A stretch of DNA of 44,623 nucleotides from Lachnospiraceae bacterium UBA1759 (GTDB taxonomy: Bacteria; Bacillota; Clostridia; Lachnospirales; Lachnospiraceae), in assembly GCA_002315555.1 (NCBI GenBank), contig DCHF01000023.1, positions 1-44,623 on the forward strand. The letters run 5' to 3'. Shown here piece after piece: positions 17,721-25,089 of the stretch. The position numbers and the translations under genes are program-made. The first letter of the stretch is position 1. Each line of letters begins with the position of its first letter. The notes beneath the pieces are model-generated. The model saw only the letters and a program-made list of their open reading frames with translations. It was not told where the DNA came from and did no database searches.

Positions 17721-17766
17721 GGCGGTTCTCATCAGGGTCTTCCAGGCGAGAACCGCCTGTTTTTTA
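17721..17766 (+). terminator. Intra-operon terminator between binding protein and permease genes
   Basis: GGCGGTTCTC pairs perfectly with GAGAACCGCC, then TGTTTTTT. Its place explains how the binding protein can be made in large excess over the permeases through partial read-through. Confidence 0.9.
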
Positions 17767-17779
17767 AGGAACAGTAATT

Positions 17780-18658
17780 ATGAAAAAACTATACAGTAAC
17801 AAACTCATTATTGCGGTTTTCCTGGCCCCGGCGCTGCTGCTTTTTGTAGCTATTCTGATTGCGCCGATCTTCATGTCCGGCTATTACAGCCTGTTTGACT
17901 GGAAGGGATACGGCCCCAAAACATTTCTTGGATTTGCAAATTACACCGAACTGTTTACGAGCGAGAACATCGGATTTATGAAGGCATTCGGTAATGCCTG
18001 CATTCTTGCCGGACTTTCGGTTTTCATTCAGTTGCCGATCTCACTGCTGTTTGCATTGTTATTGGCAAAGGGCAGAAAGGGTGAGCGATTCTTCCTTTCC
18101 GTATATTTCATCCCGGTTCTGATCTCCACGGTCGTCATCGGTCAGCTTTGGCTGAAGATCTACAACCCGTCCTACGGTGTACTGAACGTAGCGCTTCGCG
18201 CACTCGGTCTGGAAAACTGGACCAGACTCTGGCTCGGTGATCAAAAAACGGCACTTTGGGCGGCTTTTGTTCCGACTCTCTGGCAGTTTGTCGGTTATCA
18301 TATGCTCCTCTTATATGCGGGCGTAAAGAGTGTTTCGCCGGAGTATAGAGAAGCGGCTATGATCGACGGCGCAAGTGAGTGGCAGGTCAATCGCTACATC
18401 ATTCTTCCGTGCATCAAGCCCATTCTCAGAATCAGCGTGATCTTTGCGGTTACCGGTTCGTTCAAGTCCTTCGACCTGATCTACGTATTAACGAACGGCG
18501 GTCCGGTGCATTCAACGGAGGTTCCCAGTACGCTCATGATCAGCATGCTGTTTGCGAGAAACCGTTACGGCATGGGTAGTGCGATCGCATTCCTTCTGAT
18601 CCTGCTGTGCTTCGCAGCGGCACTTATCATCAATGTCATTTTCAGAGAGAAGGAGTGA
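17780..18658 (+). CDS. Sugar ABC transporter permease, MalF/UgpA type
   Basis: 292 residues with six predicted membrane helices (first about 9-30, last about 266-286). The EAA coupling loop reads EAAMIDGASEWQVNRYIILP (191-210), where the shared ATPase docks. It pairs with the next permease, 6 nt away. The SD is AAGGAACAG before the ATG at 17780. No ATPase gene is near; CUT1 systems in Firmicutes commonly share an MsmX-type ATPase encoded elsewhere (family knowledge, not visible here). Confidence 0.95.
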   Translation: MKKLYSNKLIIAVFLAPALLLFVAILIAPIFMSGYYSLFDWKGYGPKTFLGFANYTELFTSENIGFMKAFGNACILAGLSVFIQLPISLLFALLLAKGRKGERFFLSVYFIPVLISTVVIGQLWLKIYNPSYGVLNVALRALGLENWTRLWLGDQKTALWAAFVPTLWQFVGYHMLLLYAGVKSVSPEYREAAMIDGASEWQVNRYIILPCIKPILRISVIFAVTGSFKSFDLIYVLTNGGPVHSTEVPSTLMISMLFARNRYGMGSAIAFLLILLCFAAALIINVIFREKE

Positions 18659-18664
18659 TGAGCC

Positions 18665-19522
18665 ATGAATAAGAAAAAAGACAAGGGTGCTCGTACATTA
18701 CACGTTACCCGTGAAGTTCTGGTATACATCCTTCTCGGATTCTGGACACTGATCAATCTGTTCCCGGTCTATTGGATGTTTACCTTCTCCTTAAAGAGCA
18801 ACGAAGAGATCTTCGGTGCCAACGTCATCGGTCTTCCGAAGGAGTGGCTGTGGTCCAACTATGAGACCGCGCTTCAGGTCGGTAACATCGGACGCTATTT
18901 CCTGAACAGTGCCATCATCGCGGTGGTCACCATTGCGATCGTTATGATGGTTGCCCTGATGGCGACCTTCGCTCTGACCCGATTCATCTGGAAGGGGCGG
19001 AAGATGATGAACAGCTTCTTTATGCTGGGTCTTACGATTCCGATCCACGCATCCATCGTTCCGATCTACGTAACGCTGTCCAGACTGCATCTTCTCAGCA
19101 CGTACAGCTCGCTGATCGTTCCGTATGCGGCATTCTCGTTGGCGATGGCGATCCTGATCTGCACCGGCTTTATGCAGCAGATCCCGATCGAACTCGATGA
19201 GGCGGCCTGCATCGACGGCTGCGGTACCTTCAAGATCTTCTTCTCGATCATCGTACCGCTCATGAAACCCGCAGTCGCAACCGTGTCCATTTACACATTC
19301 CTGCAGTGCTGGAATGAGCTCATGTTTGCAAACATCTTTGTCAGTGACAAAGCCCATAAGACACTTCCGGTCGGTGTTCAGGCACTTTCCGGTCAGTATC
19401 TTACCGAGTGGGGCCCGATCGGCGCGGCCATGGTTCTGGCCACCTTCCCGATGCTCCTGTTCTACATTTTCTTCAGCAGAAAGATCCAGGACAGCTTTGT
19501 TGCCGGCGCAATCAAAGGTTAA
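18665..19522 (+). CDS. Sugar ABC transporter permease, MalG/UgpE type
   Basis: 285 residues with six predicted membrane helices and the EAA loop DEAACIDGCGTFKIFFSIIV (178-197). The C-terminal AAMVLATFPMLLFYIFFSRK is typical of MalG-like partners. The start follows AAGGAGTGATGAGCC, and the SD overlaps the end of the previous gene. It completes the importer: binding lipoprotein, MalF-like and MalG-like chains. A terminator follows within 10 nt, separating it from the two-component genes. Confidence 0.95.
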   Translation: MNKKKDKGARTLHVTREVLVYILLGFWTLINLFPVYWMFTFSLKSNEEIFGANVIGLPKEWLWSNYETALQVGNIGRYFLNSAIIAVVTIAIVMMVALMATFALTRFIWKGRKMMNSFFMLGLTIPIHASIVPIYVTLSRLHLLSTYSSLIVPYAAFSLAMAILICTGFMQQIPIELDEAACIDGCGTFKIFFSIIVPLMKPAVATVSIYTFLQCWNELMFANIFVSDKAHKTLPVGVQALSGQYLTEWGPIGAAMVLATFPMLLFYIFFSRKIQDSFVAGAIKG

Positions 19523-19529
19523 TACTTAT

Positions 19530-19563
19530 GGGACAGAGATACTTCTCTGTCCCTTTCGTTTTA
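19530..19563 (+). terminator. Intrinsic terminator after the sugar importer
   Basis: GGGACAGAG and CTCTGTCCC form a 9-bp stem with a 6-nt loop, followed by TTTCGTTTT. Confidence 0.85.
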
Positions 19564-19596
19564 TCGAGCGATTGCGCTTACCGGGTTGCGATGCTT

Positions 19597-19620
19597 ATTG
19601 AAATGTGTTACGCTTTCAAT
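19597..19620. promoter_or_regulatory. Dyad symmetry upstream of the histidine kinase gene
   Basis: ATTGAAA-N10-TTTCAAT is a perfect 7-bp dyad that ends five bases before the kinase SD (GAGGGTG, 19626-19632). It could be an operator or a small mRNA hairpin affecting translation. It is longer than a standard cre box. Confidence 0.45.
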
Positions 19621-19636
19621 GAAAGAGGGTGAAATC

Positions 19637-21415
19637 ATGCGTTTGTTCCGTCTGATCCGGGACCGGTTTACCGGAAATTCCCTGAGAAAAAAATCCATGC
19701 TGCTGTTTACGGCAATGATCCTGGCCTTCATCCTTGTTGTGGTGATCTCTACATTACTCATTCGCACAAGGACCGACCGGGATACCCGTCAGCGTACGGC
19801 GGGTACCGCTGTCAATAACGTGGTATCCATGCTGAACAGCTCGGTTGAAAACTATAATTATATTTCCAGACTGATCATGGTCAACAATCGTGTCACAAGC
19901 TTTTTGAAGACCGATGATCCCAATAAAAGCATGATCTACGAGGCCTGCATGGGTATGTACGAGATCATCAATATGTACAGCAGCATTTCGTACATCGATT
20001 CCATTTATATTTTCCGGAACGACGGTGTGTACTCCAATACCGGTAAAAAGGAATATATCGTGGATTACGACTCGCCGGAATGGGATCGTATTCTGGATGC
20101 AAAGGGTGCGCGCGTATTGTCGGTCGACGGTAACGGCATGCTGAAGCGTGCGGACGGAACGATCACGCTGACATTTGCCCGTGCCATCTATGATATTTAT
20201 ACGCAGGAACGGCTGGGAATTCTGGTCATGAATATTTCCAGCACGACCTTTGATGAAGTGTTCTCCCTGCAGGATGAGAGCGAGATCTGCATTGTGGACA
20301 ATGACGGAACCTACCTCTGCGGTAATGTGCAGCTTTCGGAAGAATTCGGCACGGACTATAATGTGGCGGAGACGGCATATCATAATGCGGTCCATAATCA
20401 CAAGTTCGTAACGATGGCGGGGCGTGAAGCGATCGACCCGTTGGTCGTTATGTGCCGCACCTACAATAAATCCTCGGTCCTGCCGTTTGAGATCATTCTG
20501 GCGTCGGTGCTGACGCTGGGACTTTTTGCACTTTCGACCATTCAGTATGCGCTGTTTGTGCGCGACGATATCGCCCGGCCCATCCGCAGTCTGAATGAGA
20601 CCATGGAGCGGACCAAGTCCTCCGGATGGATGGAGCGCATTGACCGGGAGCGCTTACCGGACAATGAGATCGGCCAGCTGGCGGCGAGCTACAACAGCAT
20701 GATCGAGTATCTGAATGAGTTATTTGACCGGCTGAAGGGCGAGGAGGAGAATATCCGAAAGGCGGAGATGCGCGTTCTCCAGGAGCAGATCAAGCCGCAT
20801 TTTCTATACAATACGCTTGAGACTATCAGCTACATCGCTTACACGGAGCATGCGCCGCAGGCACAGGAGGCCCTGGAAACGCTGGGCAGCTTCTACCGGA
20901 ATTTCCTGAGTAAGGGCGACCGTGAGATCAGCTTCCGGAATGAGCTTCAGATCACAAAGGATTACCTGACGCTGCAGAAGCTGCGTTACGGGGAAACATT
21001 TGAGGATGAATACGATATCGATGAGGCTGCGTACGACTGTTATGTGCCGAAACTGATCCTGCAGCCGCTCGTGGAGAATTCGATCTATCACGGCGTGCGC
21101 CTGAAGGGCGAGTGCTGCGTGATCCGGATCACGGCAAGGAAAGAAGAGCATGGGCTGAAAGTGCGGATCTATGATTCCGGCGTCGGTATGGATGAGGAAG
21201 AGATCCGGAAGGCATTAAGCGCGGAACCGGAAGAGGTTGATACGAAGGGCGTTTTGCATGGATTCGGATTGAAAGGAACCATCGGACGTATCCGGTATTT
21301 CTGTAATAACGAGGATGCGGTGCGGATCCGAAGCGAAAAGGGTGAGTATACCGAGGTCGAACTGGAGATCCCGGATGCTGCGGAAATAAGTCATGGGGAG
21401 GAACATCATGTATAG
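19637..21415 (+). CDS. YesM-type sensor histidine kinase
   Basis: 592 residues. TM1 (about 21-42), an extracytoplasmic sensor domain (about 43-280) and TM2 (about 282-308) lead into a HAMP domain (about 309-365). The His_kinase box EQIKPHFLYN carries the phosphoacceptor His388, and the HATPase part has LVENSIYHG (about 478-486) and DSGVGM. This is the LytS/YesM class, which in Firmicutes usually senses sugars, often with a binding protein, and activates importer genes. I chose the ATG at 19637, which has GAGGGTG upstream; the frame opens 17 codons earlier. It overlaps the regulator gene by 8 nt, and the neighbouring importer is the likely target. Confidence 0.93.
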   Translation: MRLFRLIRDRFTGNSLRKKSMLLFTAMILAFILVVVISTLLIRTRTDRDTRQRTAGTAVNNVVSMLNSSVENYNYISRLIMVNNRVTSFLKTDDPNKSMIYEACMGMYEIINMYSSISYIDSIYIFRNDGVYSNTGKKEYIVDYDSPEWDRILDAKGARVLSVDGNGMLKRADGTITLTFARAIYDIYTQERLGILVMNISSTTFDEVFSLQDESEICIVDNDGTYLCGNVQLSEEFGTDYNVAETAYHNAVHNHKFVTMAGREAIDPLVVMCRTYNKSSVLPFEIILASVLTLGLFALSTIQYALFVRDDIARPIRSLNETMERTKSSGWMERIDRERLPDNEIGQLAASYNSMIEYLNELFDRLKGEEENIRKAEMRVLQEQIKPHFLYNTLETISYIAYTEHAPQAQEALETLGSFYRNFLSKGDREISFRNELQITKDYLTLQKLRYGETFEDEYDIDEAAYDCYVPKLILQPLVENSIYHGVRLKGECCVIRITARKEEHGLKVRIYDSGVGMDEEEIRKALSAEPEEVDTKGVLHGFGLKGTIGRIRYFCNNEDAVRIRSEKGEYTEVELEIPDAAEISHGEEHHV

Positions 21416-22142
21416 AGTTATGATCATTGATGATGAATCGGCAGTGCGGAAGCTTCTGCAGATCTCTGTGGCATGGGACGAACTCGGGCTGCAGGTGGTC
21501 GGAGAGGCGTCCAGCGGAATCGAAGCGATCAATGTGATCGATGAACTGGATCCGGACATTGCTTTTGTGGACATTTCGATGCCCTTCATGAACGGTATCG
21601 AGTTCATCAAGCTGGCAACGGCCCGGTATCCGGACCTTCAGGTGATCGTGCTGACCGGGTTCGATGATTTTGAGTATGCGCGTCAGTGCGTAAGTCTGCC
21701 GGTGTTTGAATATATGCTGAAGCCCATCGTCCGGAGGGATGTGCGCGCGGTCCTCGAGAAGGTCGTAGAGAAGCTCGATGCACGCGGCCCGAAGAAGGAA
21801 AAGCCTCAGGAGGCGACGCCGGAATACGGTAGTCTGGACCAGATCGTAAAGTACCTGGAGGAGAATTTCCGGGATTCCTCGATCAACCTGACCTCGGTCG
21901 CGCAGCAGTTCGGTTTCAATACCAGCTATTTAAGCCGGAAATTCAAGCAGGTCACGGGGCTCAGCTTTGTGGAATATCTGATGAAATGCCGGATGGATAA
22001 GGCGACGGCCCTCGCGGGAAGAGAACGGAAGATGTTTGAGATCGCAAATGAAGTGGGTATTCCGGATCCGAACTATTTCAGCCGGTGCTTTAAGAAATAC
22101 ACGGGCATGAGCTATTCGGAGTATGTGGAGAAGAAGAACTGA
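21408..22142 (+). CDS. YesN-type response regulator with AraC DNA-binding domain
   Basis: 244 residues. The receiver domain has the acidic pair Asp8/Asp9, phospho-acceptor Asp55 (FVDISMP), Thr83 and Lys105 (MLKP). The C-terminal 100 residues form two AraC-type helix-turn-helix units (NLTSVAQQFGFNTSYLSRKF and IANEVGIPDPNYFSRCFKKY). The middle spacer is shorter than in many YesN proteins of about 500 residues. The ATG at 21408 follows GGGGAGGAACATC inside the kinase gene. It probably activates the upstream sugar importer; the operator itself is not recognised. It ends directly against the stop of a convergent small gene. Confidence 0.94.
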   Translation: MYRVMIIDDESAVRKLLQISVAWDELGLQVVGEASSGIEAINVIDELDPDIAFVDISMPFMNGIEFIKLATARYPDLQVIVLTGFDDFEYARQCVSLPVFEYMLKPIVRRDVRAVLEKVVEKLDARGPKKEKPQEATPEYGSLDQIVKYLEENFRDSSINLTSVAQQFGFNTSYLSRKFKQVTGLSFVEYLMKCRMDKATALAGRERKMFEIANEVGIPDPNYFSRCFKKYTGMSYSEYVEKKN

Positions 22143-22373
22143 TCAGGAAAGAACATAAGGCGATAGGTCATTAAAAAAAGCGATACCGTATTCCCCCCGG
22201 AATTCGATATCGCTTTTTCGTTTGTTCTGTTTTTCTTTGTTTCTGTCGTACTTTTTGCCGTCCGGCACAACTCTTGTCACAGGACTCAGTTCTCCCCAGT
22301 CCCTGCGGCGGCTTCTGTAATGCTCCTTCTGCGCTTTTTTGCTGCGCTTTTCCATGGGAACAAACTTCTTCAT
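22143..22373 (-). CDS. Small basic protein of unknown function; frame runs through a terminator
   Basis: 76 residues, very rich in Lys and Arg. The start is well supported: AGGAGG lies 8 nt before the ATG at 22373. The first 55 residues (MKKFVPMEKRSKKAQKEHY, then WGELSPVTRVVPDGKKYDR) look like a conserved small clostridial protein, judged from memory. The last 20 or so residues are encoded by a terminator hairpin (22175-22218) and the stop codon lies about 30 nt beyond its T run on this strand. The original stop may have been lost, or the gene may give stop-less transcripts. Function is unknown; RNA or ribosome binding would fit the charge but is only a guess. Confidence 0.7.
   Translation of the reverse strand: MKKFVPMEKRSKKAQKEHYRSRRRDWGELSPVTRVVPDGKKYDRNKEKQNKRKSDIEFRGEYGIAFFNDLSPYVLS
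22175..22218. terminator. Bidirectional terminator overlapping the end of the small gene
   Basis: AAAAAGCGATACCGTATTCC and GGAATTCGATATCGCTTTTT pair over 20 positions with two imperfect pairs and a CCCC loop. A and T runs on both sides suit termination of the response regulator gene on the plus strand and the small gene on the minus strand. Confidence 0.88.
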
Positions 22374-22397
22374 GAAAATACCTCCTAATATGATCAA

Positions 22398-22421
22398 CAG
22401 GAGCCTGCGGCCAGGCTCCTG
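22398..22421 (-). terminator. Perfect 10-bp hairpin between lysS and the small gene
   Basis: CAGGAGCCTG-CGGC-CAGGCTCCTG. On the minus strand it follows the lysS stop by about 20 nt and is followed by TTGATCATATT, too few T for a strong terminator. It may be a partial terminator or a processing/stability hairpin. Confidence 0.55.
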
Positions 22422-22440
22422 TCGTCATCTCATTAATACA

Positions 22441-24381
22441 TTAATACATCTTTGCGCCTGCCGGGATGTGGTTATCCAGCATCAGAAGATGTAATTCTTC
22501 CTCGTCGGAATCCTTTTTGCCGTTCACTGCGGAAATCAGCATGCCGCAGGACTCGATGCCCATCATGGGTCTGGGCGGAAGGTTCGTGATTGCAAGAAGC
22601 GTCTTTCCGACCAGCTCCTCCGGCTCGTAGTATGCATGAATACCGGAGAGGATGGTTCTGTCGGTGCCGGTGCCGTCGTCCAGGGTGAACTGCAGAAGCT
22701 TCTTGGACTTCTTGACAGCCTCACAGGCTTTGACCTTGACTGCACGGAAATCGGACTTGCTGAAGGTCTCAAAATCAACGAATTCCTCAAATAACGGCTC
22801 GATTTTAACATTAGAGAAATCGATCTTTTCTTCTACTGCCGGAGCCGGAGCTGCAGCTGCCTGCACTTCATTGCTTGCTTCGTTCTTCTTTGCGCCGCCG
22901 TCTAAAGACTTCATGGTGGGGAAGAGCAGTACGTCACGGATGGTCTCTGCGCCGGTCATGATCATGGCCATGCGGTCGATACCGAAGCCGATACCGCCTG
23001 TGGGCGGCATACCGTATTCCAGTGCGCGGAGGAAATCCTCATCGGTGGTGTTTGCTTCTTCATCGCCGGCAGCCAGTGCGGCTTCCTGTGCTTTGAAGCG
23101 TTCACGCTGATCCTCCGGATCGTTGAGCTCGGAGTAAGCGTTTGCCATTTCCCAACCGTTGATGTAGAACTCAAAACGTTCAACCAGTGCCGGATCGGAC
23201 GGTTTTTTCTTGGTAAGCGGAGAGATGTCCAGCGGATGATCGCAAACGAAGGTGGGCTGGATCATATGGTCCTCGCAGAACTCTTCGAAGAACAGATTGA
23301 CGATATCGCCCCATTTATGACGCTCTTCGTATTCCACGCCCTTGGCCTTTGCGGCTTCACGTGCGCCTTCCAGATCGCGGATCTCGTTGAAGTCCACACC
23401 GGTGTACTCCTTGATGGCGTCGATCATGGTCACGCGGCGGAAGGGGGCGCCGAGGTCGATCTCATTGCCGTTGTAAACGATCCTGGTGGTACCGAGAACG
23501 GTCTGTGCCACATGGCGGTACAGGTTTTCGGTCAGATCCATCATGCCGTTGTAATCGGTATATGCCTGATAAAGCTCCATCAGCGTGAATTCCGGATTGT
23601 GACGGGTATCAAGGCCCTCGTTACGGAATACACGGCCGATCTCATAGACCTTTTCCAGGCCGCCGACGATCAGTCTCTTTAAGTAGAGCTCCAGGGAGAT
23701 ACGAAGCTTCAGATCTTCGTTCAGCGCGTTGTAATGCGTGAAGAACGGACGGGCGGAAGCGCCGCCGGCGTTGGAAACGAGCAGCGGAGTTTCAACTTCC
23801 AGGAAGCCCTGACCGTTTAAGTAGCTGCGGACCGCACTGATGATCAGAGAACGCTTAACAAGAACATCCTTTGCTTCATCGTTCATGAACAGGTCCACGT
23901 AACGCTGACGGTAACGAAGGTCGGTGTTGGTCATGCCGTGATACTTCTCCGGCAGGATCTGCAGTGCCTTGGTGAACAGCGTGACTTCTTCCGCATGGAC
24001 GGAGATCTCTCCGGCCTTGGTTTTGAAAACGAAACCGGTGATACCGACGTTATCGCCGATGTCCATCTTCTTGAAGTCTGCGTAAGCTTCATCGCCCAGG
24101 GAATCGCGGCAGACATAGACCTGAATGTTGCCCTTTAAGTCCTTGATGTTACAGAAGGACGCCTTACCCATAACGCGCTTGGACATCAGACGGCCGGCGA
24201 TGCGGACGGTCTTGCCTTCGTAATCTTCAAAATTATTCCGGATATCCAGGGTATGGGTGTCCTGATCAAACTTGGTGATCACATAAGGATCCTTGCCGGC
24301 GGCCTTTAAGTCCGCCAGTTTGTCGTGACGGATCTTCAGGAGCTGGTTCGTATCCTGAACATTTGCATTTTCGTTAGCCAT
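22441..24381 (-). CDS. lysS: Lysyl-tRNA synthetase (class II) with C-terminal tRNA-binding domain
   Basis: 646 residues charge tRNA-Lys. An N-terminal OB fold (VRIAGRLMSKR, about 57-67) precedes the class II core with motif 2 (GRVFRNEGLDTRHNPEF) and motif 3 (GGIGFGIDRMAMI). After a linker rich in Ala/Pro/Glu (about 492-534) comes a second OB-type domain (535-646: DFRAVKVKACEAV, SGIHAYYEPEELVGK, LPPRPMMGIESCGMLIS), of the Trbp111/MetRS C-terminal kind that binds tRNA non-specifically. Ordinary bacterial LysRS is about 490-510 residues and ends after motif 3. The start at 24381 is 10 nt after greA, with AAAGAGGTTATC upstream; the 33 earlier codons overlap greA. Confidence 0.96.
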   Translation of the reverse strand: MANENANVQDTNQLLKIRHDKLADLKAAGKDPYVITKFDQDTHTLDIRNNFEDYEGKTVRIAGRLMSKRVMGKASFCNIKDLKGNIQVYVCRDSLGDEAYADFKKMDIGDNVGITGFVFKTKAGEISVHAEEVTLFTKALQILPEKYHGMTNTDLRYRQRYVDLFMNDEAKDVLVKRSLIISAVRSYLNGQGFLEVETPLLVSNAGGASARPFFTHYNALNEDLKLRISLELYLKRLIVGGLEKVYEIGRVFRNEGLDTRHNPEFTLMELYQAYTDYNGMMDLTENLYRHVAQTVLGTTRIVYNGNEIDLGAPFRRVTMIDAIKEYTGVDFNEIRDLEGAREAAKAKGVEYEERHKWGDIVNLFFEEFCEDHMIQPTFVCDHPLDISPLTKKKPSDPALVERFEFYINGWEMANAYSELNDPEDQRERFKAQEAALAAGDEEANTTDEDFLRALEYGMPPTGGIGFGIDRMAMIMTGAETIRDVLLFPTMKSLDGGAKKNEASNEVQAAAAPAPAVEEKIDFSNVKIEPLFEEFVDFETFSKSDFRAVKVKACEAVKKSKKLLQFTLDDGTGTDRTILSGIHAYYEPEELVGKTLLAITNLPPRPMMGIESCGMLISAVNGKKDSDEEELHLLMLDNHIPAGAKMY

Positions 24382-24391
24382 GATAACCTCT

Positions 24392-24874
24392 TTAGTTCGG
24401 GTTCTTTGAAATGGACAGGACCTTGTACTGGAAGGCGCCTGCCGGAGCATCAACGGTAACGGTCTCGCCGATCTCTGCACCGATCAGTGCCTGTCCGAGC
24501 GGGGATTCGTTATCGAACTTATTCATAAGGCTGTTTGCTTCGCTGGTACCGACGATGGAAACTTCCATTTCCTCGTCAAATTCAATATCAAGGAGCTTTA
24601 CGATAGCGCCGATGAAAACGTGCGTCATATCGGTGGTCTCGCCGACGATCTCAACGTGCTTCAGGATCTCAGTCAGTTCTTCGATTCTTGCTTCGATCTC
24701 GCCCTGTTCGTCCTTTGCGGCATCGTATTCGGCATTTTCAGAAAGGTCACCCTGAGCCCGGGCTTCCTTGATCTTCTGTGCGATTTCGGCGCGGCGGACT
24801 TCTTTCAGTTCCTTAAGCTCGTTCTTAAGCTTTTCAGCGCCTGCGGATGTCATAATGTTTTTCTTTTCTGCCAT
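24392..24874 (-). CDS. greA: Transcription elongation factor GreA
   Basis: 160 residues, the standard size. GreA enters the RNA polymerase secondary channel and stimulates cleavage of backtracked RNA. The N-terminal coiled coil carries the acidic tip GDLSENAEYDAAKDEQG, and the C-terminal FKBP-like domain has SPLGQALIGAEIGE and a final FQYKVLSI. The gene begins with GAAAGGGTAACA before the ATG and is followed 10 nt later by lysS, a gene order found widely in Firmicutes. A strong promoter lies about 60 nt upstream. Confidence 0.96.
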   Translation of the reverse strand: MAEKKNIMTSAGAEKLKNELKELKEVRRAEIAQKIKEARAQGDLSENAEYDAAKDEQGEIEARIEELTEILKHVEIVGETTDMTHVFIGAIVKLLDIEFDEEMEVSIVGTSEANSLMNKFDNESPLGQALIGAEIGETVTVDAPAGAFQYKVLSISKNPN

Positions 24875-24923
24875 TGTTACCCTTTCCTTATCCGTAAACG
24901 GATCTTATAAAGTCAATTGAAGT

Positions 24924-24952
24924 ATTCTACTATAATTGAGTGCTTTTGTCAA
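24924..24952 (-). promoter_or_regulatory. Sigma-A promoter of greA-lysS
   Basis: On the minus strand TTGACA, 17 nt, TAGAAT: a full consensus -35 and a good -10, about 50 nt before the greA start. Confidence 0.85.
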
Positions 24953-25006
24953 GAAAAACAAGCATATTTGAAGTAGCTCCGGAGTGGGACGGGGGATATT
25001 CCGTAC

Positions 25007-25035
25007 TTGAAAAAAGGAGCTGTTTTCGATACAAT
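25007..25035 (+). promoter_or_regulatory. Sigma-A promoter of the diguanylate cyclase gene
   Basis: TTGAAA, 17 nt, TACAAT, giving a predicted start near 25042 and a leader of about 48 nt that contains the ten-G run. Confidence 0.75.
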
Positions 25036-25073
25036 AATATAAACTGTAATTCAGTGTGATACGACGTATTCGC

Positions 25074-25083
25074 GGGGGGGGGG
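25074..25083 (+). repeat. Homopolymeric run of ten G at the ribosome-binding position
   Basis: Ten consecutive G end six bases before the ATG at 25090, where the Shine-Dalgarno sequence belongs. No AGGAGG is present, so the run itself must pair with the 16S tail. Such tracts slip during replication. Confidence 0.85.
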
Positions 25084-25089
25084 ACAGCA

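Noticed and set aside
24392..24900. T-box or riboswitch in front of greA-lysS
   Set aside because: The leader from the promoter to greA is too short for a T-box and shows no specifier or antiterminator pattern.
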